Shown: in pieces, positions 36,402-47,870 of the stretch
Layout: each line of letters begins with the position of its first letter
Position numbering within the stretch: position 1 is the stretch's first letter
NCBI GenBank assembly: GCA_021234535.1
Contig: CM037845.1
Coordinates: forward strand, 9,974,143-10,038,142
Source: Stichopus chloronotus
Lineage: Eukaryota > Echinodermata > Holothuroidea > Aspidochirotida > Stichopodidae
DNA length: 64,000 nucleotides
Direction of reading: 5' to 3'
Made by a program: the position numbers and the translations under genes
The notes under the pieces: model-generated
Told to the model about the DNA's origin: nothing
The model's input: only the letters and a program-made list of their open reading frames with translations
The model's database searches: none

Positions 36402-37675
36402 GTAATATTGCTATCAATGGCTCAACAAGAAAGGGAAAATTTATGCCATACTCCTTAAAAATGGTGATGAAAATTCAGTCACAAAGCTGCACCCTACTGT
36501 AGGTAAATTGTATTTCCATTATTGCTATCACACCTACCTGTATACAACTTGGCGAGGTACAGTGAGTGATGGGTATGCAGTGTGGTTGTAGTGATGAAAC
36601 AAAGCCCTTAATATTTTGTCTTTTTTTTTAAAGGATTCACTGCAGAAGTTGACTAGTAGGGCACTGGGAGACATGCCAAAGTCGATTAGAGCAAATAATG
36701 AAGGCTGATACTACTACATCTTGTGATGCTCCACTCAGATTTCTATTGTACCTACATACCATCTAATAAATACTGGCAGCTTCACAAGTAAAGAACTGAA
36801 GCTGGTAAACAACTTCTATTAACTGGCTTGCATCCAGACAACCATGCAATCCTGGAAGGTACAGGTATGTATGGTTCGAAGGAGAACTTTCTAAAACATT
36901 TTGTTGCAAAACATACATGGTTAAGTATTGAAAACATGTGCCATGCCCATAGCATATGGTACATCGCTCCATAAAAAGGACAAACAGTTCATAATGAAGC
37001 TAGACATATGTGACAAACTGTGTAGGTTTACTTGTAATGCCAAAGAGCTTATTAAAAGGAAAAATAGCTTGATTGAGAAGCAACACCGTAGAACATTATT
37101 GCCAATCAGAAACACTGTACGAACTGGCTTGCGCTGATACAGTACAAACATGTAAAAATGTAATAGATATGTTGCCAAATGCACTAATACATACTACTTT
37201 TGATTATTGAAACACCACACTTTGGTCTATACCAGAACATAGGTGAAAGGAAATCAATGGGAGGAGAGGAACTGTGATGTCTGTGAGCTATGCAGAAGGG
37301 TAGTGGAAGAAAACAAAGTTTTAAATTAAATGTTCCTTCAACATAGATTAACAGTGCAAACATGCATGTGTGACTTCAAATCTTTTCTTCTCAAAGACCA
37401 GAATGCACAAATGCATTGTGTTTTCAATGATTTTATTAGGAGTCTTTTTTCATGCATCTGACATACTACAGTGTAAGGGTAACATAAGTGTAAGATGTTT
37501 GGTTATTGTAATATTATAGTAATTTATCATATCACCGATTGAGTACAATGACATCTGCTGACCTAAGTTAATGACTGTCTGAACATACATAGCTGCATAG
37601 TACATATCCAACAGCTTCAATGCATACCTAATATCAAATCTGTGGAAGCTTCCCATCTGAAAGAAATGTGTTTAC
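36402..37675. other. Nothing recognised
   Basis: A/T-rich, with overlapping short frames on both strands near 36920-37180 that have no family resemblance. Confidence 0.4.
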
Positions 37676-37679
37676 AAAG

Positions 37680-38670
37680 TTTTCTTGACTTGACCCCTGT
37701 TGACCTAAAATGACCTTTCACCTCCATAAAAAGCAATAAGAGTAACTGTACTTCATAAGGTATACCACTACACACCAAAAAAAATCTTGAGATACCATGT
37801 TTAGAAGGTTTTCACTATTTGATCCCTGTTGACCCTAGATGACATTTGACCTCCACCAAACGTGACAGACTTCTTGCACTCAATACAGTACACCTACCTG
37901 AAATAGTAGATCTGTGCAACCTTACACCCTTGAGACATTTGGTATACAAGGTTATCACTATTCGACCCCTGCTGATGCCAAATGACATTTGACCTCCACC
38001 AAAAACAATTTCCTTCTTGTACTGAACAAGATACAGCCACATATCAAATATGGGATCTGTAAAAGATCTTTTCTTGTGATATTGTGTTTACAAGGTTTTC
38101 ACTATTTGACCCCTGTTGACCCGAAAGGACCTTCAAACTCAATCAAAAACGTTAAGCTCTTTGTGCTCCATTAGGTACACCCACAGACTAAATATGACAT
38201 GCGCAAGCTTCCCTTCTTGAAAAATTGTGTTTTACAAGGTTTCTCACTATTTGACCCTGTTGACCCCAAATGACCTTTGACCTCCATCAAAAACAACAAG
38301 CTCCTTGTACTCAATAAGTTACACCCATGAACTAAACATGAGATCTGTGCAGCTTCCTTTCTTGAGATATCATGTTTGCAAGGTTTTCACTATTTCACCC
38401 CCTTGATCCGAAATGACCTTTGACCTCCACCATAAACAATAGGCTTCTGGTATTGAATATGGTTCACCTACATACCACATATTAAATCCATACAAGCCTC
38501 CTTTCTTGAGATAATGTGTTTACAAGGTTTTCACTACTTGACCCTTGTTGAATCCAAATGACCTCCACCAAAAACAATAGGCTTCTTGTAATCAATATGG
38601 CACATGAACATACCAAATATGAGATCTGTATAAGCTTCCCTTCTTGAGATATTGTGCTAACAAGGTAGGT
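37680..38670. repeat. Tandem array 2 of about 144-bp monomers with DR1 motif
   Basis: Same monomer family as array 1. The core ATGACC(T/A)TT(T/C)(G/A)ACCTCCACCA falls near 37710, 37839, 37982, 38126, 38271, 38413 and 38558, about 142-145 bp apart apart from the first shortened step. Sub-family words such as ACAAGGTTTTCACTATTTGA distinguish it from array 1, so the two arrays homogenised separately. Confidence 0.9.
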
Positions 38671-38799
38671 GTCACAAGCATACAAACACAAATGTCACAC
38701 ATACATGCACATCTACACACACCCGCATGATTACAAGGGTTATGATATCATCAAAACCAAAAGGAGGTTGGACTAAAGTGAACCAATTATAGTTGGTAT

Positions 38800-39003
38800 C
38801 CCAAAACTCACCTGGCTTGGTCATTTACAAATAACTCACTTACCTGTCTTAGCATAACAGATGCACTCCCATCTACCGTGTCAAAGGTACTGGTAAACTT
38901 AAACACTGCTACTAGCGCCATCCAGCCCAATACAGGACTAGTGCCTCCTTCCCATGAAACTGTGGGAAGTGAACTGTTACCCTGAGACAGGTAAGTGAGG
39001 AGT
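38800..39003. mobile_element. Element B copy
   Basis: Head CCCAAAACTCACCTGGCTTG, then CACTTACCTGTCTTAGCATA. The right end is TACCCTGAGACAGGTAAGTG then AGGAGTGAAGTAAA. Confidence 0.75.
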
Positions 39004-39519
39004 GAAGTAAATACAGTATATTACAATTCATTCTTCAAGAGTTCTCCACTATCTCCTACTACAGCAGTAATCAGAGAGTTAAGTGCCTCTGAAGTACAGA
39101 ACATCTCAAGTCTAACTAACTTAGTTTTAATGCTTAGTTTGCTATTAACTTACTTATCTCCACACCACAACTACATGACCCACTACTGTGCTGGAAACAG
39201 CTGGTAACCTCTAACAGCCTAGAAAATTCTAATGCTGGATACAAACAACAACCTGCACAGATGGTGAATTCTCTCGATCTTTCTAAACTGCCGCCAACTA
39301 CATTTGGCGCTATGTCATGACACAAGACCAAAATGTCATGATACAAGAACAGCATTATCGAGACATTCTAGAACACTTAAAGTAGTACAATGGCAATCTG
39401 TGAAAGATTCGCGCTTTTAGACTACTGGTTCAGCTCCCACCAGTGTTCCTGCGTACACATACATTTGCTATCGCCAACTATCATAATCATGGTCTTACCT
39501 CCTTCAATGAGCACGTGTT

Positions 39520-39752
39520 AAGTGGTCTCCATTGCCCATTTCAGTTTTGCTGTTACTATGTAGCCGAAGCTCAGGAAAGTCCAGCCCAGACCTGTCACCA
39601 CTCACCAGCTTACCAGGTACTGCAAGTTCAAGAAGTCTTTTTACTATCAAATGGCACCAAAGGCACTAAAGGTGGTATTAAGAGGGATACCAGTACTTTC
39701 GATATGGTAGATGGGAGTGCAGTTGTTGTGTTGAGACGGGTACAACCAGGTA
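39520..39752. mobile_element. Element B, right part
   Basis: Ends GCAGTTGTTGTGTTGAGACG then GGTAC. The interior ATACCAGTACTTTCGATATG recurs in the copy near 2470, supporting a dispersed repeat and arguing against the 109-codon plus frame across it. Confidence 0.55.
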
Positions 39753-39806
39753 CCCAAGTAGCTGACCGATGATGTCAGGACCAGGTTCTGAAATTCCTAC
39801 CACGAT

Positions 39807-39994
39807 TCCCCACAACTCACTGGTGTGGGTATTCACGAGTGACAGATCTTACCCCTTTCCTTCACTAATGCATTAAGTTTGACCTTGTTCAAAGTGCACT
39901 CTAAATCACTTCTGACACAGCACCCTATAAGTCTAGGCTTGTCCTCTAGGCTTGTCCTCAAGCAAGGGGTAAGTAAATGTCTACCACATGAATC
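39807..39994. mobile_element. Foldback element A copy
   Basis: Head TCCCCACAACTCACTGGTGT then GGGTATTCACGAGTGACA. Right end AGCAAGGGGTAAGTAAATGT then CTACCACATGAATC. Interior GACACAGCACCCTATAAGTC. Confidence 0.8.
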
Positions 39995-40489
39995 CAAAGT
40001 TTCACTGCACAATACTGTACTTTCCTGAACATTCTCAGTCACAGCTCTGGATTTTGAAACCATTCTCAAGTCTCAAAAAGACTGAAGTACACCAAGTTCT
40101 AAGTGAACACTGCGATCTCCCTTACTGTTACTAAGTCTGAACACAAAATTTTAAAGGTCAGAATTTACAATCATCATGTTCTCAACTCCTCATACTATTT
40201 TATGAACTACTTCAAAACAGTATCACATGTTTTGTTTTTTTTCCTTCTTCTTCTACAACATCTTCCTCAGAATTGATATATCACAAAAGTCCTTTTTACC
40301 CCTGCATATATTTACATATCAAACGCAGTATACTGTAGGGAGTTTCTCCACACTGTATGTACTATACAGTAAATTTACATGATGAGCTATTCTCCACTGG
40401 GGTAAAGTGATAACACTCCATAACTCTTGAAATGACAAGTAATAGTTTCCTGCGATGCGATACAGCTGTATTCCAACTCGTTGACGACA

Positions 40490-40518
40490 AAAAAAAAAAA
40501 AAAAAAAGAAAGAAAGAT
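40490..40518. repeat. Poly-A / AAAG low-complexity run
   Basis: Long A-run passing into GAAAGAAAG. Between 39995 and 41680 I recognise nothing else; frames at 40667-41156 on the minus strand have donor-like ends but no family match. Confidence 0.6.
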
Positions 40519-41682
40519 GCTCTGGTGTTTAGAATCCAGGATGGACATATTAATCTCAGAGTAAATTCTCCTGTTTATTTTTAAAACCGCTAATCTTCCC
40601 AGTGCTGCTGACATGTTTACGCTCATGTACAAACCTGGACGCTCACCTCATTAAAAAGTATCTGATTTACAGGCTTGACATTTGCTTTTTGCCCAAGTAT
40701 CTGCTTACTTCTGAAACGGATGGAACACTAACTACGTGATCTCCTCCAAAGCTGTGATGAAGGGGCGAACTGCCACCCGAGGGATAATGAATCAAAGTGT
40801 TAAACTTTTTCATGGAGATTGCATACTTTTTGATCAGCACTGGATTGGCAACAAGGCTGGCTGAGGAAGGAGCACAGATACCAAAGGACAGCATGTCACT
40901 TACCTTTTATCCCAATTTTCTCTTTCCCCTTCATAAAAACCCATCTCAAAATCACAAGAAAAGGACAACATTTTGACTTCACCACTACCAGGGAGTTGCC
41001 AGGGCAGGGAACTCCCTGCCCCAACCGGAGGGTAGCAGATACTGTAAAGTGAATGGTGCATAAAGGATACTCAGTGAAGAACAAAGATGATACGCAAAAA
41101 CTTTCCACAAAATGAAAATTTAAAGTATTCAGGCAGCATTTACCTGACGGCTGCAATATTAGGTCATTTTTACGGTTGAAATAAACAACACCAAAAACGA
41201 CTGCTAATTTTGAAATGCTTTTTTACATTTGATGAACATCTTTTCGTTAAAACAGTAATGTTCTACTTAATTTGCAAGCCTAATCGAGTTTCACATTTTA
41301 AGAATTCACAGCTCTTGGAATTCTTGGAAGACTGCAATAGCACTGGAGCTATTTATGCTGATGCACAGTGACTTGACAAAAAAGTTGATATCTGTTGCAG
41401 CCATTACTGTATTTCGTATCTTGCTACAGGTCTCTCATGCCCAAAACATTTAGAAAACTGCTCTAAAGTCCGACCCAAAAAGCAACTGCAGATATTCTCA
41501 ATCCACTGATTGTGAAGATGAAACAGAGAAATCTTGACTATACCATGTTTTGCTGGAGACTTTACCAAGAGCCACAATGAATAGTACACGAACATCAACC
41601 TGGAAATAGTGATTAATATCAATACACTTCCTTCAAAAGTTTGGTTCCTGTTAACTTCCAAATGTTGTGCTATGCTAAACAA

Positions 41683-41965
41683 TGCATCAGCATAAGCAAG
41701 GGGTAAGTATATCTTTGATGTGAATATACTTCAACTCGCTGGTGTGGGTATTCATGAGTGACTACACTTACCCTTTGCTAACACTTATGCATTGCATACC
41801 TTTAATATCATTGTGTCTACAAAACAAAAGTTCTTGCACCATGCCCTCTATGTTCAGAATAAGCCACGTCTAGCTTTGCTGTGAGACATGTTCCATGTGT
41901 GTCCCAGATCTCAGTACAGGACTTAGATTGAAGTCTGAGGGGGGTATGTCTATGATTTACATTGC
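41683..41965. mobile_element. Two abutting foldback A ends, head-to-tail
   Basis: A right end (AAGCAAGGGGTAAGTATATC then TTTGATGTGAATA, to about 41728) is directly followed by a new head (TTCAACTCGCTGGTGTGGGT then ATTCATGAGTGACTAC). That element ends near 41965 with GGGGTATGTCTATGATTTAC. Confidence 0.7.
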
Positions 41966-42169
41966 AATTGTTTCAAAGCCAAGAAAACATGTCACTTTAA
42001 AAAGTTTTTTTTTTTTTTTTTTAGCAAGCAGCTCATGGTGGTCTCGACGAGATGAAATGTGGTGCTGAATTGCTTGAAGAAAACAATGCATGTGTGTCAC
42101 TGGTACACCTGCCTGGAAATATACACTGTACTGTAAGTCATGACGTCATTTTGGGCAGGACAACTAAAT

Positions 42170-42300
42170 GTTGAACTTTTTAGGACCACTTCATTTCACA
42201 CTTAGTTGTCCTTTGGACTACCAGATGAAATGCTTAAACTTCAACACTCTTGGAAGAGAAATAGTTTGTGTGGAGATAGGTAAGCAAGAAGTGAAACTTC
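42170..42300. mobile_element. Element B right part
   Basis: Ends GTTTGTGTGGAGATAGGTAA then GCAAGAAGTGAAAC, matching the family terminus. The left part is not delimited. Confidence 0.4.
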
Positions 42301-43085
42301 ATGAATGGATAAGACAATTTTATCATACGAATGGATCAGACACAACCACCTACAGATCAATCCAATCCCAGTTTGATCAACGCTTTGGTTCGTTCCTTAT
42401 CAAGTAACTGCTAACTACTACTTAATGAATAGATCATTTCCAATTTCATTGCAAGGATTTTTTACAAGAGTGGCCTCTAAGGATTGGTCAATTTCCTCCT
42501 TGTCTCCACGTCTTCGATCCCTTTCACTTATACAGTGGCACCATACAACATCATAGCAATGCTGGGAGGCTTAATAATGACCTGTGTCATTAAATTACAC
42601 TTGGCAATATTGAGGAAGGAGTCGTCCGCAGTCGACTGCAATCTTAGCTCGTACCGCTCTGACGTATTAAAGCCGAGGGTCGCAAGAATTTTGTGCATCC
42701 CAACATGCCTGTCAACAGGACAAAAATTTACACTTCATTAGGAATCAGACCAGCTCCTTTTAACAGGATGGTGGATAATGGCCAGTGAGCAGCAACTGAT
42801 GGCTTTCTTCGGTTGCTCTGAATCTTTTTTCATATACAAGGATTAATAATTTGTCTACGTATAATGAAATCGCTCAGAGTATGATTGAGAATTGATTTTT
42901 ACCCATATACCCTTAGTACATGACCTTTGCGCACTTTACTGACTAGTGTGACCAAAAGTTGAGTGTGAAGCCTGGAATTATCACACCTTCGGAAGGACTA
43001 CACTTGGAGGATGCCATTGGGTGGCGATTTCAGCTGATTGAGAATAGGATGGAGTATATAGCAGCAAGGCAGCTGCGTAACTTAC

Positions 43086-43130
43086 GGTGCGCAGAGCACA
43101 CTGAGGTCTGTCTCGGTTTAGCAGCACCAT
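43086..43130 (-). CDS. Possible sestrin start exon (15 codons)
   Basis: The minus strand reads ATG then 15 codons, MVLLNRDRPQCALRT, followed by the strong donor ACC|GTAAGTTA (GT at 43085-43084). The phase is 0, as required by the 18581-18646 exon. In vertebrate SESN3 a short cysteine-containing N-terminus likewise precedes the D-K-R-I-R-V segment, so the composition is plausible. Against it: N-termini of sestrins are poorly conserved, the preceding frame is open upstream of this ATG, the implied intron is 24.4 kb, and an overlapping plus-strand frame is also open. No promoter motif is evident. The true first exon could instead lie beyond the window. Confidence 0.2.
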
Positions 43131-43680
43131 GAAACCGATAACAGAATGATCTCTAGCAGTACCACAGGTTCTAAAGCTGGAGACTGAGTTTGCCAGCAAA
43201 TTTGAATGGCAAAAGTAGGTGAACTCAGCCAGGAGCTTTAAAACGGGACTGCCTAGCAGTCACTTGGCAAAATCAAAACTACAGATATAAGTGACTATAA
43301 AAAGGCAGATCCAGACATCACAGTATTGTATCATCCAAAAAGTTGCCTGAATTTGAATGTGTTGATGTCTTCAGAAGTTCTCAAAAAAGGTTACAGAAAT
43401 TTGAGACCATGGTTAATTCCACATGACAAATCGGGATGAAATGCCCACACCCTAAAAACTTCACAGATGGCAGAAATGGGAAGGACTCTAGGCCGATAAA
43501 TTTCAAATTATCATCAGGGGTAATGTTTAAAGGTTGCCACCACACTTCACATAATACTTAAGAATGAACTCGTACTGAGACAGTTCGAGTGAGGCGTAAC
43601 TTAATGCTCAAATAGCAAATTGACCAGCTATTAACTGACTGAAATGATATCATTTATACCAATCATTCAAACAAATTATA
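43131..43680. other. Nothing recognised
   Basis: Possible 5' flank of the tentative start exon. No TATA box or initiator that I can support. Confidence 0.3.
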
Positions 43681-43681
43681 T

Positions 43682-44027
43682 TTAAAGAGAAATAGGGCAT
43701 TTAGAACATACCAACATGGCATACAAAGAAAATAGGTTTAAACATTGTTAAACCATTCAGTTTCATCAATAAACGTCGGCAAAAGCTTCATCTCCTCTAA
43801 ACATGTGATGAGTAACGGAAGATGCATTATTTGAATTTTGAAAAGTTTGTGTGAACAAATTATTGATGAGCAACAAATAACTGACTTTCTATCTGTGAAA
43901 AACGTATTTCTTGAAAAGAGGGCTACTGTCCTTCCTTATTTTGAAGAACCTATCATTTTATGTCCAAAAACATTGGTTTTAAAAATATGGTTGTTTTCTG
44001 TCAAACAAATGTCTTATTTCCCTTTGA
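43682..44027. mobile_element. TTAA-bounded MITE, family D copy 2
   Basis: Starts TTAAAGAGAAATAGGGCAT and ends TATTTCCCTTTGA. Collinear with 8108-8444 and 57927-58280, sharing words such as GTGATGAGTAACGGAAGATG and CTACTGTCCTTCCTTATTTT. The right TTAA has decayed to TTGA. Confidence 0.85.
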
Positions 44028-44551
44028 GCCTACCTATGCAATAACCACCCCTAGCACTTCACTAATAAGTGACTATGTGTACTGGAAGTCACAGTATAGA
44101 GAGCTACAAGTTCATCAAAACATTACAAGGCAGACCAGAAATTCATACAGTACTGTATATCGTGCTTGCTGTAATTGAAATTATCAAAGACTTTTTTTAA
44201 AAAAACCAACAAATTGACTCGGTGCTTCTGTTCATCAATACCATCAAGATAAGTACTGTAGAAATTCATTTAAAGAGAAGTATCTTAAAATTTCATATGC
44301 ACTGGTGCTAAAAATAACACTTGATCTCCCCAAACCAATTATGCATGACATTTTAAGAAAAAAAAAAAAGAAGCAAATCCAAGCTTTCTAGTTCTTTGGA
44401 CTTGGATGTTTATTTCAGCAAAGTATTTATAAGGTTTGGATGTTTATTTGAAGAAAGTGTTTACAAGTGTCTGTACAAAAATCAGTACTTGCATGCCTGC
44501 ATTTGCTCGTCTTGAAATAAAAGGATGTTTAACAAGAACAGTCAACTCTGA

Positions 44552-44760
44552 TTAAAGGGGAAAACACCTCCAAGCAAATATCAGAGATCAGAAAACGAGA
44601 TCTCCAGGTAAGAGGGCAAAGATATTGAGGGACTGCTAAATCCAAGTATTATCTGACTGTTCACTCTGAACAGTCTATCATGTGATAGGGAATGGTCCCT
44701 ACAGTAAATGTCAGATGATAATAAGGACATTGTTAAAGGGGAACTCCAGTCAAGGGACAT
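44552..44760. repeat. Two TTAAAGGGGA starts in direct orientation
   Basis: TTAAAGGGGAAAACACCTCC at 44552 and TTAAAGGGGAACTCCAGTCA at 44733 look like ends of TTAA-type elements. No matching inverted ends were located, so this is a partial observation. Confidence 0.3.
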
Positions 44761-45764
44761 GTCTCCTTACTTATCTCAGCCATTTCAAGTCATTTTCATT
44801 CATATTCTTAATGTTTTGAAATGAACTTCTCATGGACAACACGATATGTTCTTACTTCCCACCCAACAGTTTGGAACACGTGTAAATGGTCGTCATGGAT
44901 TTGAGCTGGTCGTCGACTATGTCACAAGCCACAGAGATCACAGTCAATTACATCATGATGGCCGGATTGGCCGCACCCTTCATATACATGCATGGTGTTA
45001 GGAAATCTTTAAATGTGCAACTAGGAAACATGGTTTTTACTGAATCCTTGTGATCAACCAGATTTTGCATGGTTCTTTTCAATGATCATGTCGATCTTCA
45101 TCTCAAGCGTCCTTTGGAGGACCTACAGTATTGATGAGTATTCTCTACCTGTCTCTCCCAAACTAGCACACTTTCCTGATTGAAACAAATCCGCACTTAG
45201 GGCTGATGAACTCAAAAACACATTTCCACTTTTTCAATCCTGAATTTCAGAAGATACGTTAGTATGGATTTCAAATCTACTTTCTTTCTATGCCATCTTA
45301 AGTATGTCTTTGAAACATTCCTGCAAAGTTCAAGGAGGGTTTCTATTCCACTGAAATGTTATTCTGTGAATCAGTGGAGTAAACTGAAATCCACCTGAGG
45401 AAATTCCATCTATAGTACCTTTACCTGCTTTTGTTGTCACTGAAATATGGTAGAACAAAATTTATTAATCACTTCACATACAGCACACATTAATCAATGT
45501 TTCCTCAATGAAGCCTCCTGGGCATAGAATGGGCCCAATTTGCTATCAAATTACCCCGAAATTGTAACTATATGCAAAGTAACCCCTCAGGGGTACAAAG
45601 TTAAAGTCAAGGCAACACAAGAGTCACTTCAATTTTTTTGTGATCAATTTCCAATCTTGAAATGAGGGAAATGGGCTTACGGTGGCAGATTGGGGAAATT
45701 CAAGTTCCATGATGTATCCCTTCATCAAAATATTTAAGTCAGTTCCTGTGCACGACTTTCGTAC

Positions 45765-45891
45765 CTGTAGTTCACAGACAGATGTCTGGTGCATTTCACA
45801 TTCAAAATGGAGCAGAAACAGCCCCAGGTTCACATAGGTGACAACAACCACTTCCACGGTACATTTCGAAATTTGGGCATTATCCAAGAAA
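45765..45891 (-). CDS. Possible exon of unknown gene (low confidence)
   Basis: The minus strand has AAGTTTCAG before 45891, then an open frame including LDNAQISKCTVEVVVVTY and LFLLHFECEMHQTSVCELQ, then the donor CTACAG|GTACGA. Codon choice looks protein-like and the donor is acceptable, but the acceptor tract is weak (A-rich) and I recognise no family. If real it belongs to another minus-strand gene or to an unusual upstream exon. It could equally be chance. Confidence 0.15.
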
Positions 45892-46119
45892 CTGAAACTT
45901 TTTCCATAGGGTGGTTAACTGAAAGTGCTATTAAACTAACTTTACAGAGCTGAACTGTGTCCATTGGACTAGCAGATACATTTCCTTTCAGAGTTTATCT
46001 CTGCACAGATTAAACGAAGGTAGAGATCACGCCATGATTACATTGTCTGATGCCAGTGACAGCTGGTCACATGGTGTGGTGCCTTTCATTTCCAAATTTG
46101 ATATTCTGAAGGAAGTCTT

Positions 46120-46260
46120 GCCACAAATGACTTACTGGTGTGAGTATTCATCAGGAACTTACCCTTTGGCTAATACTTATGCACTGTTTAACACTGGAAC
46201 CCGAATGTAAGTTACAGCACCCTCTATTCTCTGGATTGGCCTTGTTTGTGGGCCTTGTTT
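46120..46260. mobile_element. Foldback element A, left arm
   Basis: CCACAAATGACTTACTGGTG then TGAGTATTCATCAGGAACTT and ACCCTTTGGC, interior TACAGCACCCTCTATTCTCT. The right arm is absent nearby. Confidence 0.6.
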
Positions 46261-46535
46261 GTGATTTTCACTGTGACTTGCGCACAAGTCCCTGGTAGAA
46301 ACGATACAATTGGGTTTTCCCTCGGGATATCAGACACAACCAGTGCAACAAAACTACAATACAACAAAAAATTCATCACAACAGGTATGTGTGCATTATG
46401 GCTTGATAGACTAACTTGGCCTAGGCTCATTTCACACTAAACACAATCATATAAAATTTTGACGAAAATATCTTGGGCAACGTGAGGGAGAAATTACAAA
46501 ATTTAATCGAGAACAGCAATAGTAAACAATGAACT

Positions 46536-46884
46536 CCCCAAAACTTACTGGTTTGGGAATTCGCTAGCGCCGTACTCACCTCATATAACCTATGCATTAC
46601 CGTATTGACCATGGTCAAAACAGGTCCAGGAGGATGGGAAAGGATGAGGATCACAGGGATTTCGATGATAATCGAAGAAACTTGGAGTTTAGCAGCAGAT
46701 AGAAGCAGATGCAATTTGCAGCTTAGAACTTCGCCGTCAGACCAAAAGGCTGGCAATAACGGAAGGGCGGTGACCAGATACACACACACACACACACAAA
46801 CACACAAAATTGCCAGATGCTGGACCATGGTCAATACGGTAATGCATAGGTTATATGAGGTGAGGGAGTACGCGCTGTGAATTC
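46536..46884. mobile_element. Element C, complete copy with long terminal inverted repeats
   Basis: The A/B-type head CCCCAAAACTTACTGGTTTG (hairpin CCCAAA/TTTGGG) precedes GAATTC at 46557. From there about 60 nt (GTACTCACCTCATATAACC, TATGCATTACCGTATTGACC, ATGGTC) are repeated in inverse order at the right, ending GAATTC at 46884. The interior carries the shared core GGCTGGCAATAACGGAAG...GTGACCAGATA, a CA microsatellite and ATTGCCAGATGC. It has no coding capacity. Confidence 0.85.
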
Positions 46885-47012
46885 AATAAAACTCAAGGTC
46901 TTTTTACTTTTATTTTCAAACTCCCACTGGAGAAGAAAGGTTAATAAGAACGATCTAGATTATAGATGGAGAGGTGCGAGAACAATTTATTCAGGTTTTA
47001 TTGAGCCTTTGT

Positions 47013-47573
47013 TTAAAGGTTGGGGGTTGACATACATCTAGAAAAGAGATGGCTGGCTTCGTTCAGAAATTGCAAAGTAAAATCCTGAGTGAAAATCCAT
47101 TGGAATTTTGTTTATAACTATTACCACTTTTGAAATAAGACTTTTGAAAGTTTGATGAAGTGCAAAACAGACGATGTGGAGTGTTGCACCGTTAGCATTT
47201 CTTTTGCTAAACTTATATACTGTGTGTTGCCTTTTAATTACATTTTGTTTCACCGTGGCAAGTGATATCCATATTTTTGAAGAGGAAAAAAATGCTTCCA
47301 AAATATAATCCTGTGGGCGAAAAAAATTCTCAAATTCCTTGAAATAAAGGTTAAGTAAACAAAGGATTAACATAAGACACATCATATAGGAGTCCATCTT
47401 TTGACTTCACATATTTGCATACTAGCCAATGTTTACTCAAGGTGCAGCTGTGACACACTAATTTGCCACTAAATTTGTCAATCTCTGATGGAATCTGTGG
47501 TTATTTTTAACATTTTCAAGGATTAAGCGACCTAACACTCCGAAATGTTATTTTCATCTCACAGAGCCTTTAA
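47013..47573. mobile_element. TTAA-bounded repeat, family E copy 1
   Basis: Begins TTAAAGGTTG and ends GAGCCTTTAA. It is collinear over about 560 bp with 54946-55504 (shared words include TTTTTGAAGA(G/A)GAAAA, CCTTGAAATAAAGG and AATCTGTGG(T/C)TATTTT-like segments). No long frame is conserved between the copies. Confidence 0.8.
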
Positions 47574-47576
47574 AAA

Positions 47577-47623
47577 TGCATAAGTGTGAGCTAAGGGTAA
47601 GTACATATGTCTATGATATGAAT
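47577..47623. mobile_element. Foldback element A, right end
   Basis: GCATAAGTGTGAGCTAAGGG then TAAGTACATATGTCTATGAT and ATGAAT match the family-A right terminus. It abuts the end of the family-E repeat. Confidence 0.5.
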
Positions 47624-47760
47624 GCCAGAGGTATTGTACCAAACAGTGACTCGTCAGTGTACCAGTCATGCTTAAATCAACTTGAAATGTTTGTTAGTGC
47701 ATACAGGGCAAGTGAAGTGACTAGTGTGGTACTGTATATAGAAGTATGTTAGGAACCAAT

Positions 47761-47870
47761 ATACCCAAAAAACTACCTATTTGGGAAATTTATGGGACAG
47801 CTAGGTTACCTGTCCCTACACAACTAATGCACCTTTTCTTCTGTGCCAGCAACTGGTAACAGCTAAGACT
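47761..47870. mobile_element. Element B left end
   Basis: CCCAAAAAACTACCTATTTG then GG (hairpin CCCAAA/TTTGGG), GGTTACCTGTCCCTACACAA then CTAATGCACC, and CAGCAACTGGTAACAGCTAA, all typical of B left arms. Confidence 0.6.

Larger units (their letters stand above)
18647..43085 (-). other. Upstream sestrin intron or 5' flank, repeat-dominated
   Basis: If the start exon at 43086-43130 is right, this is a 24,439-nt intron; otherwise it is part of a longer one or includes the 5' flank. It is packed with dispersed elements and tandem arrays listed separately. No other convincing coding exon was found in it. Confidence 0.5.

Noticed and set aside
36928..37184. Overlapping frames on both strands
   Set aside because: Mutually incompatible, with no splice context or family match.
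40667..41156. Two minus frames flanking a strong donor AAAAG|GTAAGTG at about 40905
   Set aside because: The frame ending at the donor is phase 1, not the phase 0 needed for sestrin. No resemblance to sestrin N-termini and no partner exon.
42945..43132. Plus frame with HLEDAIGWRF and ENRMEYIAARQLRNL
   Set aside because: Protein-like in composition but without ATG, splice borders or known family. It overlaps the tentative minus-strand start exon, and only one of the two could be real.
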